A stretch of 64,000 nucleotides of DNA from NCBI GenBank assembly GCA_017478025.1, contig JAFVGZ010000006.1, positions 49,416 to 113,415 of the forward strand, given 5' to 3'. The position numbers and the translations under genes were made by a program. Under the pieces are notes generated by a model that worked only from the letters and a program-made list of their open reading frames with translations, did no database searches and was not told where the DNA came from. This stretch comes from Prevotella sp. (GTDB taxonomy: Bacteria > Bacteroidota > Bacteroidia > Bacteroidales > Bacteroidaceae). Numbering within the stretch: the first letter of the stretch is position 1; every line of letters starts with the position of its first letter. Below, piece by piece: positions 27,478 through 37,551 of this stretch.

Positions 27478-29300
27478 TGGGTAATAAGTTTATCAGGTCA
27501 GTAAACATATTCATATTGCTTGTCATAGCTGTGGCGGGTTTTGCACAGAGGATTTCTGTGCAATGTCCTGCACAAGTGCAGAATGGCGAGCAATTCTATC
27601 TGCGTTATGTGGTGAACACCACAGACGTGAGAGATTTTAGGATAGGCAACGTCCCCGATGCCTTTGAGGTACTGATGGGACCGAGCACAAGCACACAGCA
27701 GAGTTTCTCCATTGTGGGCGGCAAGACCACACACTCTTCGTCCGTGACATACACTTATGTGCTCATGGCCACGAAGAACGGAAGCTTTGTGATACCTGCC
27801 GCACATGCTATGGTAGAAGGCAAAAGTGCGGCTTCGGCGGCTCATAAGATAAGCGTCTCTGGAACCGCTCCAAGCGGAGGAAACGCAAGAAGCGGCGGAG
27901 CACAGACCCAGCAGCAGCAACCGGCACATCGAGTAGATAGGGCCGGAACACGCATTACCGGCAACGACCTCTTCATACGTGTGTCGGCAAACAAGAAGAG
28001 AGTGCACGAGCAGGAGCCGATACTGTTGACGTATAAGGTCTATACCCAGGTAGAGCTGACACAGCTGGAGGGTAAGATGCCTGACCTGAACGGATTCCAC
28101 ACTCAGGAGATACCATTGCCCCAGCAGAAGCGTTTCCACACAGAGAAGGTTGACGGAAAAATATACAACTGCGTCACATGGAGCCAGTACGTGATGTATC
28201 CGCAGATGTCGGGAAAGCTGGAAATTCCGGCTCTGACGTTCAAGGGCATCGTGGTGCAGGAGAATCCGAATGTCGATCCGTTTGAGGCATTCTTCAACGG
28301 CGGCGCAGGATATATAGAGGTAAAGAAAGAGATAACCGCGCCAAAGGTAGAGATACAAGTCGATCCTCTGCCCGTAAAGCCCGCAAACTATAGCGGCGGA
28401 GTGGGACATTTCTCCATCCAGGCATCTGTTGATAAGACCGAGGTAAAGGCCGGCGACCCCGTTAACCTGCGCTTCGTGGTGAGTGGTACGGGAAACATGA
28501 AACTGCTGAAAGAGCCGGAACTGGTGCTGCCAAAGGACTTTGAGAAGTATGACGCGAAGGTGACAGACAAGACAAAGCTCAGCTCAGAGGGAATAAGCGG
28601 CAGCATGATATATGACATACTCATTGTTCCGAGAAACAAGGGTAAATATACCATTCCTGCCATAGAGTATGTCTATTACGACCTCAGCACACAGGCATAT
28701 AAGACACTCAAAACCCAGCCGATAGAACTGAATGTGGCTGAAGGCAACGGAGGAAAGGGCACCGTAGCCGACTATTCGCAGCGAAGCGATAATGATATCC
28801 ACGATTTCAGCAAGGGACTGACTTCTGCTAAGGAAGATGAAGAGAATGGCTTCTTCCAGAGTAAGATGTATTGGATAATAAACTCGTTAATCTTTTTGCT
28901 GTTCATTGTGCTTGCATGGGTATTCCGCAAGCGTGCCCTGGCATTATCTGATGTAGCGGCTATGCGTGCAGGTAAGGCTAACAAGGTGGCTACAAAGCGA
29001 CTGAAGAAGGCTGACAAACTGATGAAAGCAGGCAAGGACAATGAGTTCTATGATGAGGTGATGCGCACCCTGTGGGGCTTCATAGGCGACAAGTTTGGCA
29101 TGAAGGCAGAGGAGCTGACCCGTGACAATGTGACAGAGAAGCTGACTTCAAAGGGGGTGAGCGAAGAAGTGATAAAGGATTTGATAGCAGCTCTGGATGA
29201 ATGTGAGTTTGCGCGCTATGCTCCGGGAGACAAGACGGGCAACATGCAAGACACATACAACAAGGCGCTGTCTATATTAAATAAGGTTACGAGATTGTGA
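27477..29300 (+). CDS. batD: BatD, oxygen-tolerance membrane protein
   Basis: A 607-residue protein with signal peptide (IRSVNIFILLVIAVAGFAQ), a long periplasmic region of Ig-like beta domains (VQNGEQFYLRYVVNT, VDKTEVKAGDPVNLRFVVSGTGNMK), one membrane helix (YWIINSLIFLLFIVLAWVF, about 465-483) and a cytosolic tail. Start ATG 27477 overlaps the batC stop (TAATG); TTG 27471 is an alternative. Length normal for BatD. Confidence 0.93.
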   Translation: MGNKFIRSVNIFILLVIAVAGFAQRISVQCPAQVQNGEQFYLRYVVNTTDVRDFRIGNVPDAFEVLMGPSTSTQQSFSIVGGKTTHSSSVTYTYVLMATKNGSFVIPAAHAMVEGKSAASAAHKISVSGTAPSGGNARSGGAQTQQQQPAHRVDRAGTRITGNDLFIRVSANKKRVHEQEPILLTYKVYTQVELTQLEGKMPDLNGFHTQEIPLPQQKRFHTEKVDGKIYNCVTWSQYVMYPQMSGKLEIPALTFKGIVVQENPNVDPFEAFFNGGAGYIEVKKEITAPKVEIQVDPLPVKPANYSGGVGHFSIQASVDKTEVKAGDPVNLRFVVSGTGNMKLLKEPELVLPKDFEKYDAKVTDKTKLSSEGISGSMIYDILIVPRNKGKYTIPAIEYVYYDLSTQAYKTLKTQPIELNVAEGNGGKGTVADYSQRSDNDIHDFSKGLTSAKEDEENGFFQSKMYWIINSLIFLLFIVLAWVFRKRALALSDVAAMRAGKANKVATKRLKKADKLMKAGKDNEFYDEVMRTLWGFIGDKFGMKAEELTRDNVTEKLTSKGVSEEVIKDLIAALDECEFARYAPGDKTGNMQDTYNKALSILNKVTRL

Positions 29301-29304
29301 GGTC

Positions 29305-29997
29305 ATGAGGTATATACTTAACATATTGATACTGTTATTCACCTGCACGATGAGCATAGAGGCGGCAAAGTCGGCCCAGGACTACTTCTCTGCAGGAAAC
29401 GAGGCGTACAGACGTTGCGACTATCCACATGCGATGCTCAACTATGAGCGTGCCCTGAAGTTGGCACCCCTGAATGATGATGTGCGTCATAATATAGAGA
29501 TAACACGCGGAAAGACCATAGACCGAATGCCTGCTGAGGGTGAGGTCGTATTCGTAAGGTGGTATAAGGGGCTTGTGATGAGTCTCAACACGGACGTATG
29601 GGCATACACATCGCTGATATGCTTAGCGTTAGCATTGTTGCTGTATTTGTGCTATCTATTCGTAGATAATTTGTCAGTAAGAAAAGTTTCCTTCTACACA
29701 TCCTCGCTGCTGTCCATTATGTTTATATTCACAACAAGCATGGCCTGGCTGCGCAGCGAAGTTGTGACAAAATGCAACAAAGGCGTGATAATGGCTGAGA
29801 TGGTGACGGTAAAGTCTTCACCCACGATGAAATCTGCTGAGACATGCATCATACACGAGGGAACGGTTGTGAAAATCACAGACCGTGACCTTATGAAGGG
29901 AAAGCTGTCTGGTGGAAAAGCTCAGGGATGGGTTGGCATAGCCCTGTCTGATGGACGAGAAGGATGGATAGAAGCAAACACATTGGAGGAGATATAA
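29305..29997 (+). CDS. batE: BatE, TPR and SH3-domain membrane protein
   Basis: A 230-residue protein with signal sequence, a TPR pair (YFSAGNEAYRRCDYPHAMLNYERAL), two membrane segments (about 98-118 and 128-150) and a C-terminal bacterial SH3 domain (VTVKSSPTMKSAETCIIHEGT...WVGIALSDGREGWI). Last bat gene; starts 5 bp after batD. Confidence 0.9.
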   Translation: MRYILNILILLFTCTMSIEAAKSAQDYFSAGNEAYRRCDYPHAMLNYERALKLAPLNDDVRHNIEITRGKTIDRMPAEGEVVFVRWYKGLVMSLNTDVWAYTSLICLALALLLYLCYLFVDNLSVRKVSFYTSSLLSIMFIFTTSMAWLRSEVVTKCNKGVIMAEMVTVKSSPTMKSAETCIIHEGTVVKITDRDLMKGKLSGGKAQGWVGIALSDGREGWIEANTLEEI

Positions 29998-30025
29998 GCT
30001 AACATGTTAGAGGAGATATAAGCAG

Positions 30026-30709
30026 ATGAACATTATAGACAAGATAGGCGTTCTGTTATTAATGGGAAGCGATAGCGCTTTCCTGGACTACTTTGCACTA
30101 ACGGTAACCAATGCCCTGGTGTGGGTACCTCTGTTCCTGGCTATGGCCTACATGGTCATAAAGAACAATGACAACATGCAGCAGATCTGGATATTCTTCT
30201 GTTGCTTGGCCTTTATGATGCTGCTGTCTGCGGGGGTATGCAATATCATCGTCAAACCACTTGTAGAGAGAGTGAGACCCTGTAACACCCCGGAACTTAA
30301 GTATCTTGTGCAGATAGCCGGAGATTATCATGCAAAAGACTTCAGTTTCTTCTCTTCACATTCTGCCAACACTATGGCTGTGACAGCATTTATGTCAATG
30401 GTCGTAAGAAGTCGCAGGCTGTTTATGGCTTTGTTCACCTGGTATCTCATAAATATATGGAGCCGACTCTATCTGGGACAGCATTTCCTGACAGATATTG
30501 CTGTCGGAACCATGTGGGGCATCGTGTCGGCTATCGCGGGCTACTATATATATAATAAGGTGTATGGCCCCATAACATCGAAAAAGGCATTCATATCTGA
30601 ACAATATACTGTAACGGGCTTTGCCATATCTGATGTAAACATCGTCGTGACGGTATTTCTGCTGATCGTAATGGCGGCAATGGTGTTCGGAATAGTGAAT
30701 ATTCTATAG
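30026..30709 (+). CDS. PAP2-family membrane phosphatase
   Basis: A 227-residue, roughly six-span membrane phosphatase. The three PAP2 motifs are KPLVERVRPC (K-x6-RP), SSHSAN (SxxSGH variant with Ala for Gly and Asn for His) and SRLYLGQHFLTDIAVG. The second motif normally reads PSGH; here it is SSHSANTMA, where the first His is the catalytic acid position, as in LpxE-like Bacteroidota members. Lipid A or undecaprenyl-pyrophosphate dephosphorylation is plausible; not distinguishable here. It follows batE by about 28 bp. Confidence 0.87.
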   Translation: MNIIDKIGVLLLMGSDSAFLDYFALTVTNALVWVPLFLAMAYMVIKNNDNMQQIWIFFCCLAFMMLLSAGVCNIIVKPLVERVRPCNTPELKYLVQIAGDYHAKDFSFFSSHSANTMAVTAFMSMVVRSRRLFMALFTWYLINIWSRLYLGQHFLTDIAVGTMWGIVSAIAGYYIYNKVYGPITSKKAFISEQYTVTGFAISDVNIVVTVFLLIVMAAMVFGIVNIL

Positions 30710-30722
30710 GAGGAATCATATC

Positions 30723-31976
30723 GTGTCAGTTACAGATATAAAGATAAAGGACTATACTTACTCATTGCCTGATTCCAGGATAGCGAAATATCCCCTGGAA
30801 CATCGTGATGAGAGCAAGCTGCTGGTATATGACCAGGGAAACATCGGTCAGGATGTATTCAAGAACGTGTCGCAATATATACCGGAGCGTAGCCTGTTGG
30901 TGTATAACAATACGAAAGTCATCTATGCCCGTTTGCATTTCCGCAAGGAAAACAACGATGCCACCGGTCAGCCCGGGGCGTTGATAGAGGTCTTTCTCCT
31001 TGAGCCGGAAATGCCGCGTGACTATGAGCAGATGTTTCAGAGCAAGGGACGTTGCTCATGGGTCTGCATGATAGGCAATCTGAAGAAATGGCGTGAAGGC
31101 ATCACGCTCAGTCGGACCGTAAGGGTAGGGGAGCGTGACATCGTCATCAAGGCAGAGCGAGGTGAAGAGAAGGCTACGGGATGGGTCGTCTCGTTTACCT
31201 TTGCCGATGATGTGTCGTTTGCTGAGATACTTGAGGCAATGGGAGAACTTCCTATCCCCCCGTACCTGAACAGAAAGTCGGAGGAGAGTGATAAGACAAC
31301 ATACCAGACAGTATATTCAAAGATAAAGGGAAGCGTGGCAGCCCCTACTGCCGGTCTGCATTTTACCCCCGAGGTGCTGAGCGACATCGATGCACACAAC
31401 ATAGAGCGTCAGGAGGTGACGCTACATGTGGGAGCAGGTACTTTCCGCCCCGTGAAAAGCGAGGAGATAGGCGGACACGTGATGCATCAGGAGTATATCT
31501 GCGTCAGCAAGGCTGTAATAGAACGGCTGATAGCACACGAAGGCCATGCCATAGCTGTAGGAACAACATCCGTAAGGACACTTGAGAGTCTCTATTACAT
31601 CGGGTGCAAAATACTGAGCAATCCAAACATAGAGGAAGAAAAACTCATCGTTGAGCAATGGGAGCCATACAAGGACAAAGCAAGCGAAGAGGATATTTCA
31701 AGCGTGAAGGCTTTGGAGGCTATAGCAGACTGGCTTGACCGTAACGGGTTGACAGCCTTGCATACATCTACGAAGATAATCATCGTTCCCGGGTATCAAT
31801 ATCACATTGTGAGCCGACTGATAACAAATTTCCATCAGCCCCAGTCCACGCTTCTGTTGCTCGTTTCCGCCTTCATAGGCGAAGATTGGAGGAAGGTTTA
31901 CGAATATGCCCTGAACAACGACTTCCGGTTCCTGAGTTATGGTGACTCATCGATACTCATACCTAAAATGTCCTAA
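30723..31976 (+). CDS. queA: tRNA preQ1(34) S-adenosylmethionine ribosyltransferase-isomerase
   Basis: Transfers and isomerises the ribosyl part of SAM onto preQ1-tRNA in queuosine synthesis. Conserved QueA segments: YSLPDSRIAKYPLEHRDESKLLVYD, LLVYNNTKVIYARL, ELPIPPYLNR, GSVAAPTAGLHFTPEVL, LHVGAGTFRPV and TTSVRTLES, plus NFHQPQSTLLLLVSAF. At 417 residues it is longer than the E. coli enzyme (356), as usual in Bacteroidota. GTG start at 30723, preceded by AGGAGG-like GGAGGAA. Confidence 0.96.
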   Translation: MSVTDIKIKDYTYSLPDSRIAKYPLEHRDESKLLVYDQGNIGQDVFKNVSQYIPERSLLVYNNTKVIYARLHFRKENNDATGQPGALIEVFLLEPEMPRDYEQMFQSKGRCSWVCMIGNLKKWREGITLSRTVRVGERDIVIKAERGEEKATGWVVSFTFADDVSFAEILEAMGELPIPPYLNRKSEESDKTTYQTVYSKIKGSVAAPTAGLHFTPEVLSDIDAHNIERQEVTLHVGAGTFRPVKSEEIGGHVMHQEYICVSKAVIERLIAHEGHAIAVGTTSVRTLESLYYIGCKILSNPNIEEEKLIVEQWEPYKDKASEEDISSVKALEAIADWLDRNGLTALHTSTKIIIVPGYQYHIVSRLITNFHQPQSTLLLLVSAFIGEDWRKVYEYALNNDFRFLSYGDSSILIPKMS

Positions 31977-32039
31977 AGTGGGATTTAACAGAGCCAACCC
32001 TAAACAAAACAAGGTCTTATTCAAAATTCATTACCATAT

Positions 32040-34019
32040 ATGAACTACGGATACATAAAAGTTGCATCAGCCATTCCAAGCGTGAAGGTGGGTGACTGTC
32101 ATTATAACCTTCAGGAGATAGAACAGACAATCATCCGTGCAGAGGGACAGCATGTAGAGGTGATTGTCTTCCCCGAGTTGTCCATTACGGGCTACACCTG
32201 TCAGGATCTGTTCCGACAGCAGCTGTTGCTGGATGCCTCTGAACAGGCTATCGTGATGCTGCTCGACTTTACTCGTCAGCTTGACATCATCTCCATCGTC
32301 GGAGTACCCGTGCAGGTAGGTTCCATCCTGCTCAATTGTGCTGCGGTAATACAGAAGGGTGAGCTGATGGCTATTATCCCAAAGACATATCTGCCTAACT
32401 ATAATGAGTTCTATGAGAAGCGTTGGTTTGCCTCATCTCAGGACTTGCACGCCACAGAGATTATCTATGCAGGAAGTCGTGTGACTGTGTCACCACAGCC
32501 AACGATTTTCCATACCTATACAGGTGCGACCTTCGGAGTGGAGTTGTGTGAGGATGTGTGGGCACCCGAACCTCCATCCACAAAGCTGACCCTTGCAGGA
32601 GCTGACATCGTGTTCAACCTTTCGGCTTCAGACGAGTTGATAGGCAAGCACACATACCTCTGCCAGCTGCTCTCCCAGCAGAGTGCACGCACCATGAGCG
32701 GATACGTGTATTCCAGCTCCGGATTTGGAGAGAGTACGCAGGATGTGGTCTATGGAGGTAATGCCCTGATATACGAGAATGGACAATGTATTGCCGAGAG
32801 TGAGCGCTTCTCTTTCCAGCCACAGATGGTGGTGTCGCAGATAGACTATGAGAAGCTCAGGGCTGAGAGACGAAACAACACAACATTCGTCAATGCCCAG
32901 CGGACGGGATATAAAGAGGAGGAAATACGCCATATAAACTGTCATTCCATTGCGTTGGATTCTGATTTCCGGTTAATGCGTGAAGTTTCCCCGACGCCAT
33001 TCATTCCCCATAGCGATGACATGAAGTCATCATGCGAGGAGATATTCAATATCCAGGTGGCAGGACTTGCAAAGCGTCTGACTCATACCGGATGCGATAA
33101 GGTTGTCATAGGTATAAGCGGCGGCCTGGATTCCACGCTCGCTTTGCTCGTCTGCATCAGGACTTTTGATAAGCTCAACCTGTCGCGCAAAGGGATTCTG
33201 GGCGTCACTATGCCGGGCTTCGGAACCACAGACCGCACATACACCAACGCTATAAACCTGATGAAGTCCCTCGGTGTGACCATCAGGGAAATCAGCATCC
33301 GCAAGGCCTGCGTGCAGCATTTTGAAGATATAGGACATGATATAGCCATCCATGATGTGACGTATGAGAATGGTCAGGCGCGCGAACGCACGCAGATACT
33401 GATGGACCTCAGCAACCAGATCGGTGGACTGGTAATAGGTACGGGTGACCTTTCGGAGCTCGCTCTCGGGTGGGCTACTTACAACGGAGACCACATGTCG
33501 ATGTATGGAGTAAATGTATCTATTCCTAAGACGTTGATACGTTACCTCGTTCAGTACGTGGCAGAGTCTCCTTCAAAGGTGGGCGTTATGTCGGGCGAGC
33601 TTGACGAAATGGCGCGTACCACGTTGCTGGATGTTATAAACACTCCGATCTCGCCTGAACTGATACCTGCTGACTCAGAGGGAAACATAAGCCAGAAGAC
33701 CGAAGACCTCGTGGGGCCGTATGTGTTGCATGATTTCTTCCTCTACTATTTCCTGCGTTGCGGTTTCAAGCCTGCAAAGATTTTCATGCTGGCAAAACAG
33801 GCCTTTACCGCTCCTAATGCCGAATATCACTTCGAGGAGGAAACGATAGAAAAGTGGCTTCAGACATTCCTGCGACGCTTCTTCTCCCAGCAATTCAAGC
33901 GCTCATGTCTCCCTGACGGGCCCAAGGTGGGCTCTGTATCTCTGTCTCCCCGTGGAGATTGGAGAATGGCGTCAGATGCGTCATCGGCCCTTTGGCTTAA
34001 GGCTTGTTCTGTTAATTAA
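32040..34019 (+). CDS. nadE: Glutamine-dependent NAD+ synthase
   Basis: Amidates nicotinic acid adenine dinucleotide to NAD+ using glutamine-derived ammonia. The N-terminal nitrilase-like glutaminase (1-280) has Glu in FPELSITGYTC, Lys in IPKTYLPNY and catalytic Cys in GVELCEDVWAPEPPS. The C-terminal synthetase has the ATP loop GISGGLDSTLAL and GTGDLSELALGWATYNGDHMSMY. Full two-domain length, 659 residues. Followed closely by ispE. Confidence 0.97.
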   Translation: MNYGYIKVASAIPSVKVGDCHYNLQEIEQTIIRAEGQHVEVIVFPELSITGYTCQDLFRQQLLLDASEQAIVMLLDFTRQLDIISIVGVPVQVGSILLNCAAVIQKGELMAIIPKTYLPNYNEFYEKRWFASSQDLHATEIIYAGSRVTVSPQPTIFHTYTGATFGVELCEDVWAPEPPSTKLTLAGADIVFNLSASDELIGKHTYLCQLLSQQSARTMSGYVYSSSGFGESTQDVVYGGNALIYENGQCIAESERFSFQPQMVVSQIDYEKLRAERRNNTTFVNAQRTGYKEEEIRHINCHSIALDSDFRLMREVSPTPFIPHSDDMKSSCEEIFNIQVAGLAKRLTHTGCDKVVIGISGGLDSTLALLVCIRTFDKLNLSRKGILGVTMPGFGTTDRTYTNAINLMKSLGVTIREISIRKACVQHFEDIGHDIAIHDVTYENGQARERTQILMDLSNQIGGLVIGTGDLSELALGWATYNGDHMSMYGVNVSIPKTLIRYLVQYVAESPSKVGVMSGELDEMARTTLLDVINTPISPELIPADSEGNISQKTEDLVGPYVLHDFFLYYFLRCGFKPAKIFMLAKQAFTAPNAEYHFEEETIEKWLQTFLRRFFSQQFKRSCLPDGPKVGSVSLSPRGDWRMASDASSALWLKACSVN

Positions 34020-34061
34020 GGCGGGTTTTATTAATTGCCTTTGTTAGATAAACGTTACTCG

Positions 34062-34907
34062 ATGCTGTTATATCCTAAAGCTAAAATAAACCTCGGCCTT
34101 AACGTGGTGGAGCGCAGACCCGATGGGTATCATAACATAGAGACAGTATTTGTCCCTATCAATCTGACAGATACCCTTGAGGTCAACATCCTGCCAGATA
34201 AGGCTCCCGGGCAAATAGAAATAAAGGTAGAGGGCGTAAATGAATTGTGTCCGGTTCAGAATAATCTCGTTTATAAAGCCTATGCCCTCTTGAACCCAGA
34301 CTTCCCCTTGCCCGCTATGGAGGCGCGACTTGTGAAGAACATTCCTTCGCAGGCAGGACTTGGCGGCGGTTCCTCTGATGGCGCATACATGCTTCGCGCT
34401 ATAAATGAACTATGCTCCCTGAGGCTCTCCAATGCTCGCCTGCAGCAGTATGCGGCAAAGCTGGGAGCAGACTGTCCGTTGTTCATCACGGCAGAAACGA
34501 CCTATGCCACAGGGATAGGTGACATACTGACACCTCTGGAGATACCGGCCCTCATTCCAAGCGGCAGGTACAGTCTCGCTCTGATCAAACCGCCTGTGGC
34601 AGTATCAACAAAGGAAGCCTATTCAGGTATCACGCCACAAACTCCGCAGCAGAATTGCCGGGACATAGTGAAGCAGCCTATAGAAACGTGGAAAGACCTG
34701 CTGCATAATGACTTTGAAGATACCGTCTTTTCCAAACTCCCCATTCTTGCCGAGGTGAAGCAGGGCCTGTATGACTCGGGAGCCATTTATGCGGCTATGT
34801 CCGGCTCCGGCTCTACCGTCTTCGGCATATTTGACAACTCAACCCCTAATCTGCAATCTTTACTCAATAATACAACAGATGCCTACTCCAAGATCATCCC
34901 GCTCTAA
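34062..34907 (+). CDS. ispE: 4-diphosphocytidyl-2-C-methyl-D-erythritol kinase
   Basis: GHMP kinase of the non-mevalonate isoprenoid pathway. ATG 34062 gives MLLYPKAKINLGLNVVERRPDGYHNIE, the family start; the TTG at 34035 would add nine unmatched residues. The ATP-binding motif is IPSQAGLGGGSSDGA and the C-terminal motif MSGSGSTVFGIF. 281 residues, normal. Its last 29 bp overlap the dnaB start. Confidence 0.95.
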   Translation: MLLYPKAKINLGLNVVERRPDGYHNIETVFVPINLTDTLEVNILPDKAPGQIEIKVEGVNELCPVQNNLVYKAYALLNPDFPLPAMEARLVKNIPSQAGLGGGSSDGAYMLRAINELCSLRLSNARLQQYAAKLGADCPLFITAETTYATGIGDILTPLEIPALIPSGRYSLALIKPPVAVSTKEAYSGITPQTPQQNCRDIVKQPIETWKDLLHNDFEDTVFSKLPILAEVKQGLYDSGAIYAAMSGSGSTVFGIFDNSTPNLQSLLNNTTDAYSKIIPL

Positions 34908-36396
34908 AGAAGTTACCGTGGATACCACCATGGGGCGCGTACCGCCTCAGGATATAGAAATAGAAAAGGTCGTTCTCGGCGCACTTATGATAGATAGTGA
35001 CGCCTTTACCGTCGTTTCTGAAATCCTGCATCCCGAGACATTCTATGACCGTCGCCACCAGAAGATATTCCAGGCCATACAAACCCTCAACATGAAGGAG
35101 ATGCCTGCAGATATGCTGACCGTATGTGAGCAGTTGAAGCGTGACGGCACGTATGACGAAGTTGGGGCACCGACATATGTCATAGAGCTCACGAGCAACG
35201 TGATGTCGTCGGCCAATATAGAAACTCATGCCAGCATCTTGGCACAGAAGTATATGGCGCGACAACTCATCTCCTATTCTTCAAGGGTTCAGACGCGTGC
35301 CTTCGACGAGGGATTGCCTATCCTGGATGTCATGAATGATGCTGAGGGCGAGCTCTTTGAACTCTCGCAGCGCAACATGAAGCAGGACTATACGCAGATA
35401 GATCCTGTCATCATGGATGTTAAGGCTGCTATGGAGAAAGCCTCAAAGAGTAGCGGAGGTATCACGGGTGTCTCAACGGGATATACCGATCTTGATAAAT
35501 TTACTTCAGGATGGCAAGACTCAGACCTCATTATCATAGCAGGCCGCCCCGCGATGGGTAAGACATCATTTGCCCTCTCGCTGGCTAAGAATATCGCAAT
35601 AGACAATGGTGACCCCGTAGCTTTCTTCTCGCTTGAGATGAATAATCTTCAGTTGGTAAACAGACTCGTCTCCAACGTCTGCTCCATCCCCGGAACAAAA
35701 ATCCTGAATGGACAGCTGAATGATGATGAGTGGCAGCGATTTGACAATAAGATTGGCCATATGATAGGCAAACCGCTGTATGTGGATGATACTCCGGGCC
35801 TTTCTGTATTCGAATTGCGCACAAAGGCGCGACGCTTAGTAAGAGAGAAAGGCGTGAAACTGATTATGATTGACTATCTGCAGCTGATGAATGCAAGCGG
35901 AATGCGCTTCAACAGTCGTCAGGAGGAGGTGTCAACCATCTCGCGCTCACTCAAGGGATTGGCTAAAGAGCTCAATATCCCTATCATCGCTCTTTCGCAG
36001 TTGTCGCGTGATGTGGAGAAACGCCCCGGAGAAGACAGCCACCTGCCAAAGCTCTCAGACTTGCGTGAGTCTGGTGCGATAGAGCAGGATGCGGATATGG
36101 TGCTCTTTGTGCATCGCCCGGAATACTATCGCATTACCGAGATTGATGGAAAGGATGTGCGTGGCTTGGCCCAGATTGTCATAGCCAAGCATCGTAAGGG
36201 TGCAGTAGGTGATGTGTTCCTGAAGTTCGTCGGCGAATTCACACGTTTTGCCAACCAGGATGAAAAAGACCCTTACACTCCCCACAAAGGAGACGAAGGG
36301 CAGTATTTCAGCTCCGGCATCAACGACGTGCCCTATTCACAGGATGATGATTATAACGGTCCCGGAACTATCTCCAATAAAGACGTACCGTTCTAA
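34879..36396 (+). CDS. dnaB: Replicative DNA helicase DnaB
   Basis: Hexameric replication helicase, 505 residues. N-terminal domain from about residue 18 (PPQDIEIEKVVLGALMID); RecA-like domain with Walker A GRPAMGKTSFAL, VAFFSLEM, Walker B IMIDYLQLM and the DnaB motif SRSLKGLAKELNIPIIALSQLSRDVEKR plus SDLRESGAIEQDADMV. ATG 34879 lies inside the end of ispE; ATG 34930 is a shorter alternative. No intein. Ends before a long hairpin. Confidence 0.97.
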   Translation: MPTPRSSRSKEVTVDTTMGRVPPQDIEIEKVVLGALMIDSDAFTVVSEILHPETFYDRRHQKIFQAIQTLNMKEMPADMLTVCEQLKRDGTYDEVGAPTYVIELTSNVMSSANIETHASILAQKYMARQLISYSSRVQTRAFDEGLPILDVMNDAEGELFELSQRNMKQDYTQIDPVIMDVKAAMEKASKSSGGITGVSTGYTDLDKFTSGWQDSDLIIIAGRPAMGKTSFALSLAKNIAIDNGDPVAFFSLEMNNLQLVNRLVSNVCSIPGTKILNGQLNDDEWQRFDNKIGHMIGKPLYVDDTPGLSVFELRTKARRLVREKGVKLIMIDYLQLMNASGMRFNSRQEEVSTISRSLKGLAKELNIPIIALSQLSRDVEKRPGEDSHLPKLSDLRESGAIEQDADMVLFVHRPEYYRITEIDGKDVRGLAQIVIAKHRKGAVGDVFLKFVGEFTRFANQDEKDPYTPHKGDEGQYFSSGINDVPYSQDDDYNGPGTISNKDVPF

Positions 36397-36428
36397 AGGT
36401 TTCCCAACATAACCAAAGATTTACAAAG

Positions 36429-36487
36429 AAATTTCGCATGAACCCAACTTCTTGAGATTTCAAGAGTTATGGATTCATGCGAAATTT
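36429..36487. terminator. Long hairpin after dnaB
   Basis: A perfect 14-bp stem (36429-36442 with 36474-36487) encloses a second pairing (CTTGA with TCAAG). It lies between dnaB and the convergent metallopeptidase gene. A strict T-run is lacking, so it may terminate weakly or be a processed 3' structure. Confidence 0.65.
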
Positions 36488-36494
36488 ATTAGGA

Positions 36495-36590
36495 GGCGAC
36501 TCCCCGTTTACGTCTCTTCCTCCTTGGGGGAAGTTGGTAGGGGGCTTTCTCTTCCTCCTTGGGGGAAGTTGGTAGGGGGCTTAAAGTTCG
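36495..36590. repeat. Two direct copies of CCTCCTTGGGGGAAGTTGG repeat
   Basis: Two adjacent copies of CTTCCTCCTTGGGGGAAGTT followed by GGTAGGGGGCTT, members of the dispersed G/C-rich palindromic family. The second runs into the end of the metallopeptidase gene. Confidence 0.75.
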
Positions 36591-37456
36591 CTATCAGACA
36601 ACGCAAAGGTATTTCCCTTGCTCATATCTCCGGTAGTGAGGCCCAGTTTCAGCCACTTCATGCGTTGCTTTGATGTGCCGTGAGTGAACGACTCAGGCTG
36701 TGAGTAGCCGCGTGCTTTCTCCTGCAGATAGTTATCGCCAATCACCTGTGCGCAGTTTATGGCTTCCTCGATGTCTCCGTCCTCAAGGCTGCTGAACTTC
36801 TCGTTGTCATGATAAGCCCACACGCCGGCATAGAAATCAGCTAACAGCTCCAGCCTTACGCTAATCCTGTTAGCATCCTTTTGTGACATTCTGTTCATCT
36901 GGCTATGTGCTTTCTCCAGCGTTCCCAGCAGATACTCCACGTGGTGACCCACCTCGTGGGCTATGACGTATGCGTATGCAAAGTCTCCGTCGGCACCAAG
37001 CTGCTGCTTCATCGAAGTAAAGAAGCTGAGGTCTATATACAGACATTGGTCTGCCGAGCAGTAGAACGGTCCCATCGCAGCCTGGCCGCCACCGCAACCG
37101 GTCTGCACGCTTCCTGTATAGAGCACCATGCGGGGAGGCTCGTATGTGCGTCCCATGCTTTCAAAGACTTCTGTCCATACATCCTCTGTGCCGGCAAGGA
37201 TCTGGCGTGAGAATTTCGCCAATTCCTCTTCCTCTTCCGTAAACTCCTGCCCATCGGCTGTCTGTGTCGTGACATTTGCCATTTGGCTTTGCGTTACCAT
37301 CTGAAGCGCGTCAAGTGGGTTGCCGCCCATCATCCATGTTATCAACGCAACGACAATCACGCCGCCAATACCCATTGACCCCATACCTGCTGCTGACAGG
37401 CCGCTACGGCGACGATCATCAACATTACTACTTTCTCTGCGTCCGCTCAGTTTCAT
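36581..37456 (-). CDS. Neutral zinc metallopeptidase (YpfJ/KPN_02809 family)
   Basis: A 291-residue membrane-anchored metallopeptidase. It starts MKLSGRRESSNVDDRR, has one membrane segment (GVIVVALITWMMGG, about 33-46) and zinc motif HEVGHHVE (about 170-177) with downstream Glu in RLELLADFYAG. YCSADQCLYIDLSFF and THGTSKQRMKWLKLGL are further family signatures. Substrate unknown. Confidence 0.92.
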   Translation of the reverse strand: MKLSGRRESSNVDDRRRSGLSAAGMGSMGIGGVIVVALITWMMGGNPLDALQMVTQSQMANVTTQTADGQEFTEEEEELAKFSRQILAGTEDVWTEVFESMGRTYEPPRMVLYTGSVQTGCGGGQAAMGPFYCSADQCLYIDLSFFTSMKQQLGADGDFAYAYVIAHEVGHHVEYLLGTLEKAHSQMNRMSQKDANRISVRLELLADFYAGVWAYHDNEKFSSLEDGDIEEAINCAQVIGDNYLQEKARGYSQPESFTHGTSKQRMKWLKLGLTTGDMSKGNTFALSDSEL

Positions 37457-37477
37457 GTGTTATTATTGTTTAGTGTG

Positions 37478-37519
37478 AAAAAAAATGAAGGGAAAACAAC
37501 TTAGTGTTATCCCTTCATC
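37478..37519 (-). terminator. Terminator of the winged-helix/H1-like gene
   Basis: Stem ATGAAGGG (37485-37492) with CCCTTCAT (37511-37518), extended by AAACAAC/GTGTT pairing, followed on the minus strand by eight T (37485-37478). Confidence 0.85.
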
Positions 37520-37551
37520 CTAATTATAAATATTTCTGTTTGTTCTATTAC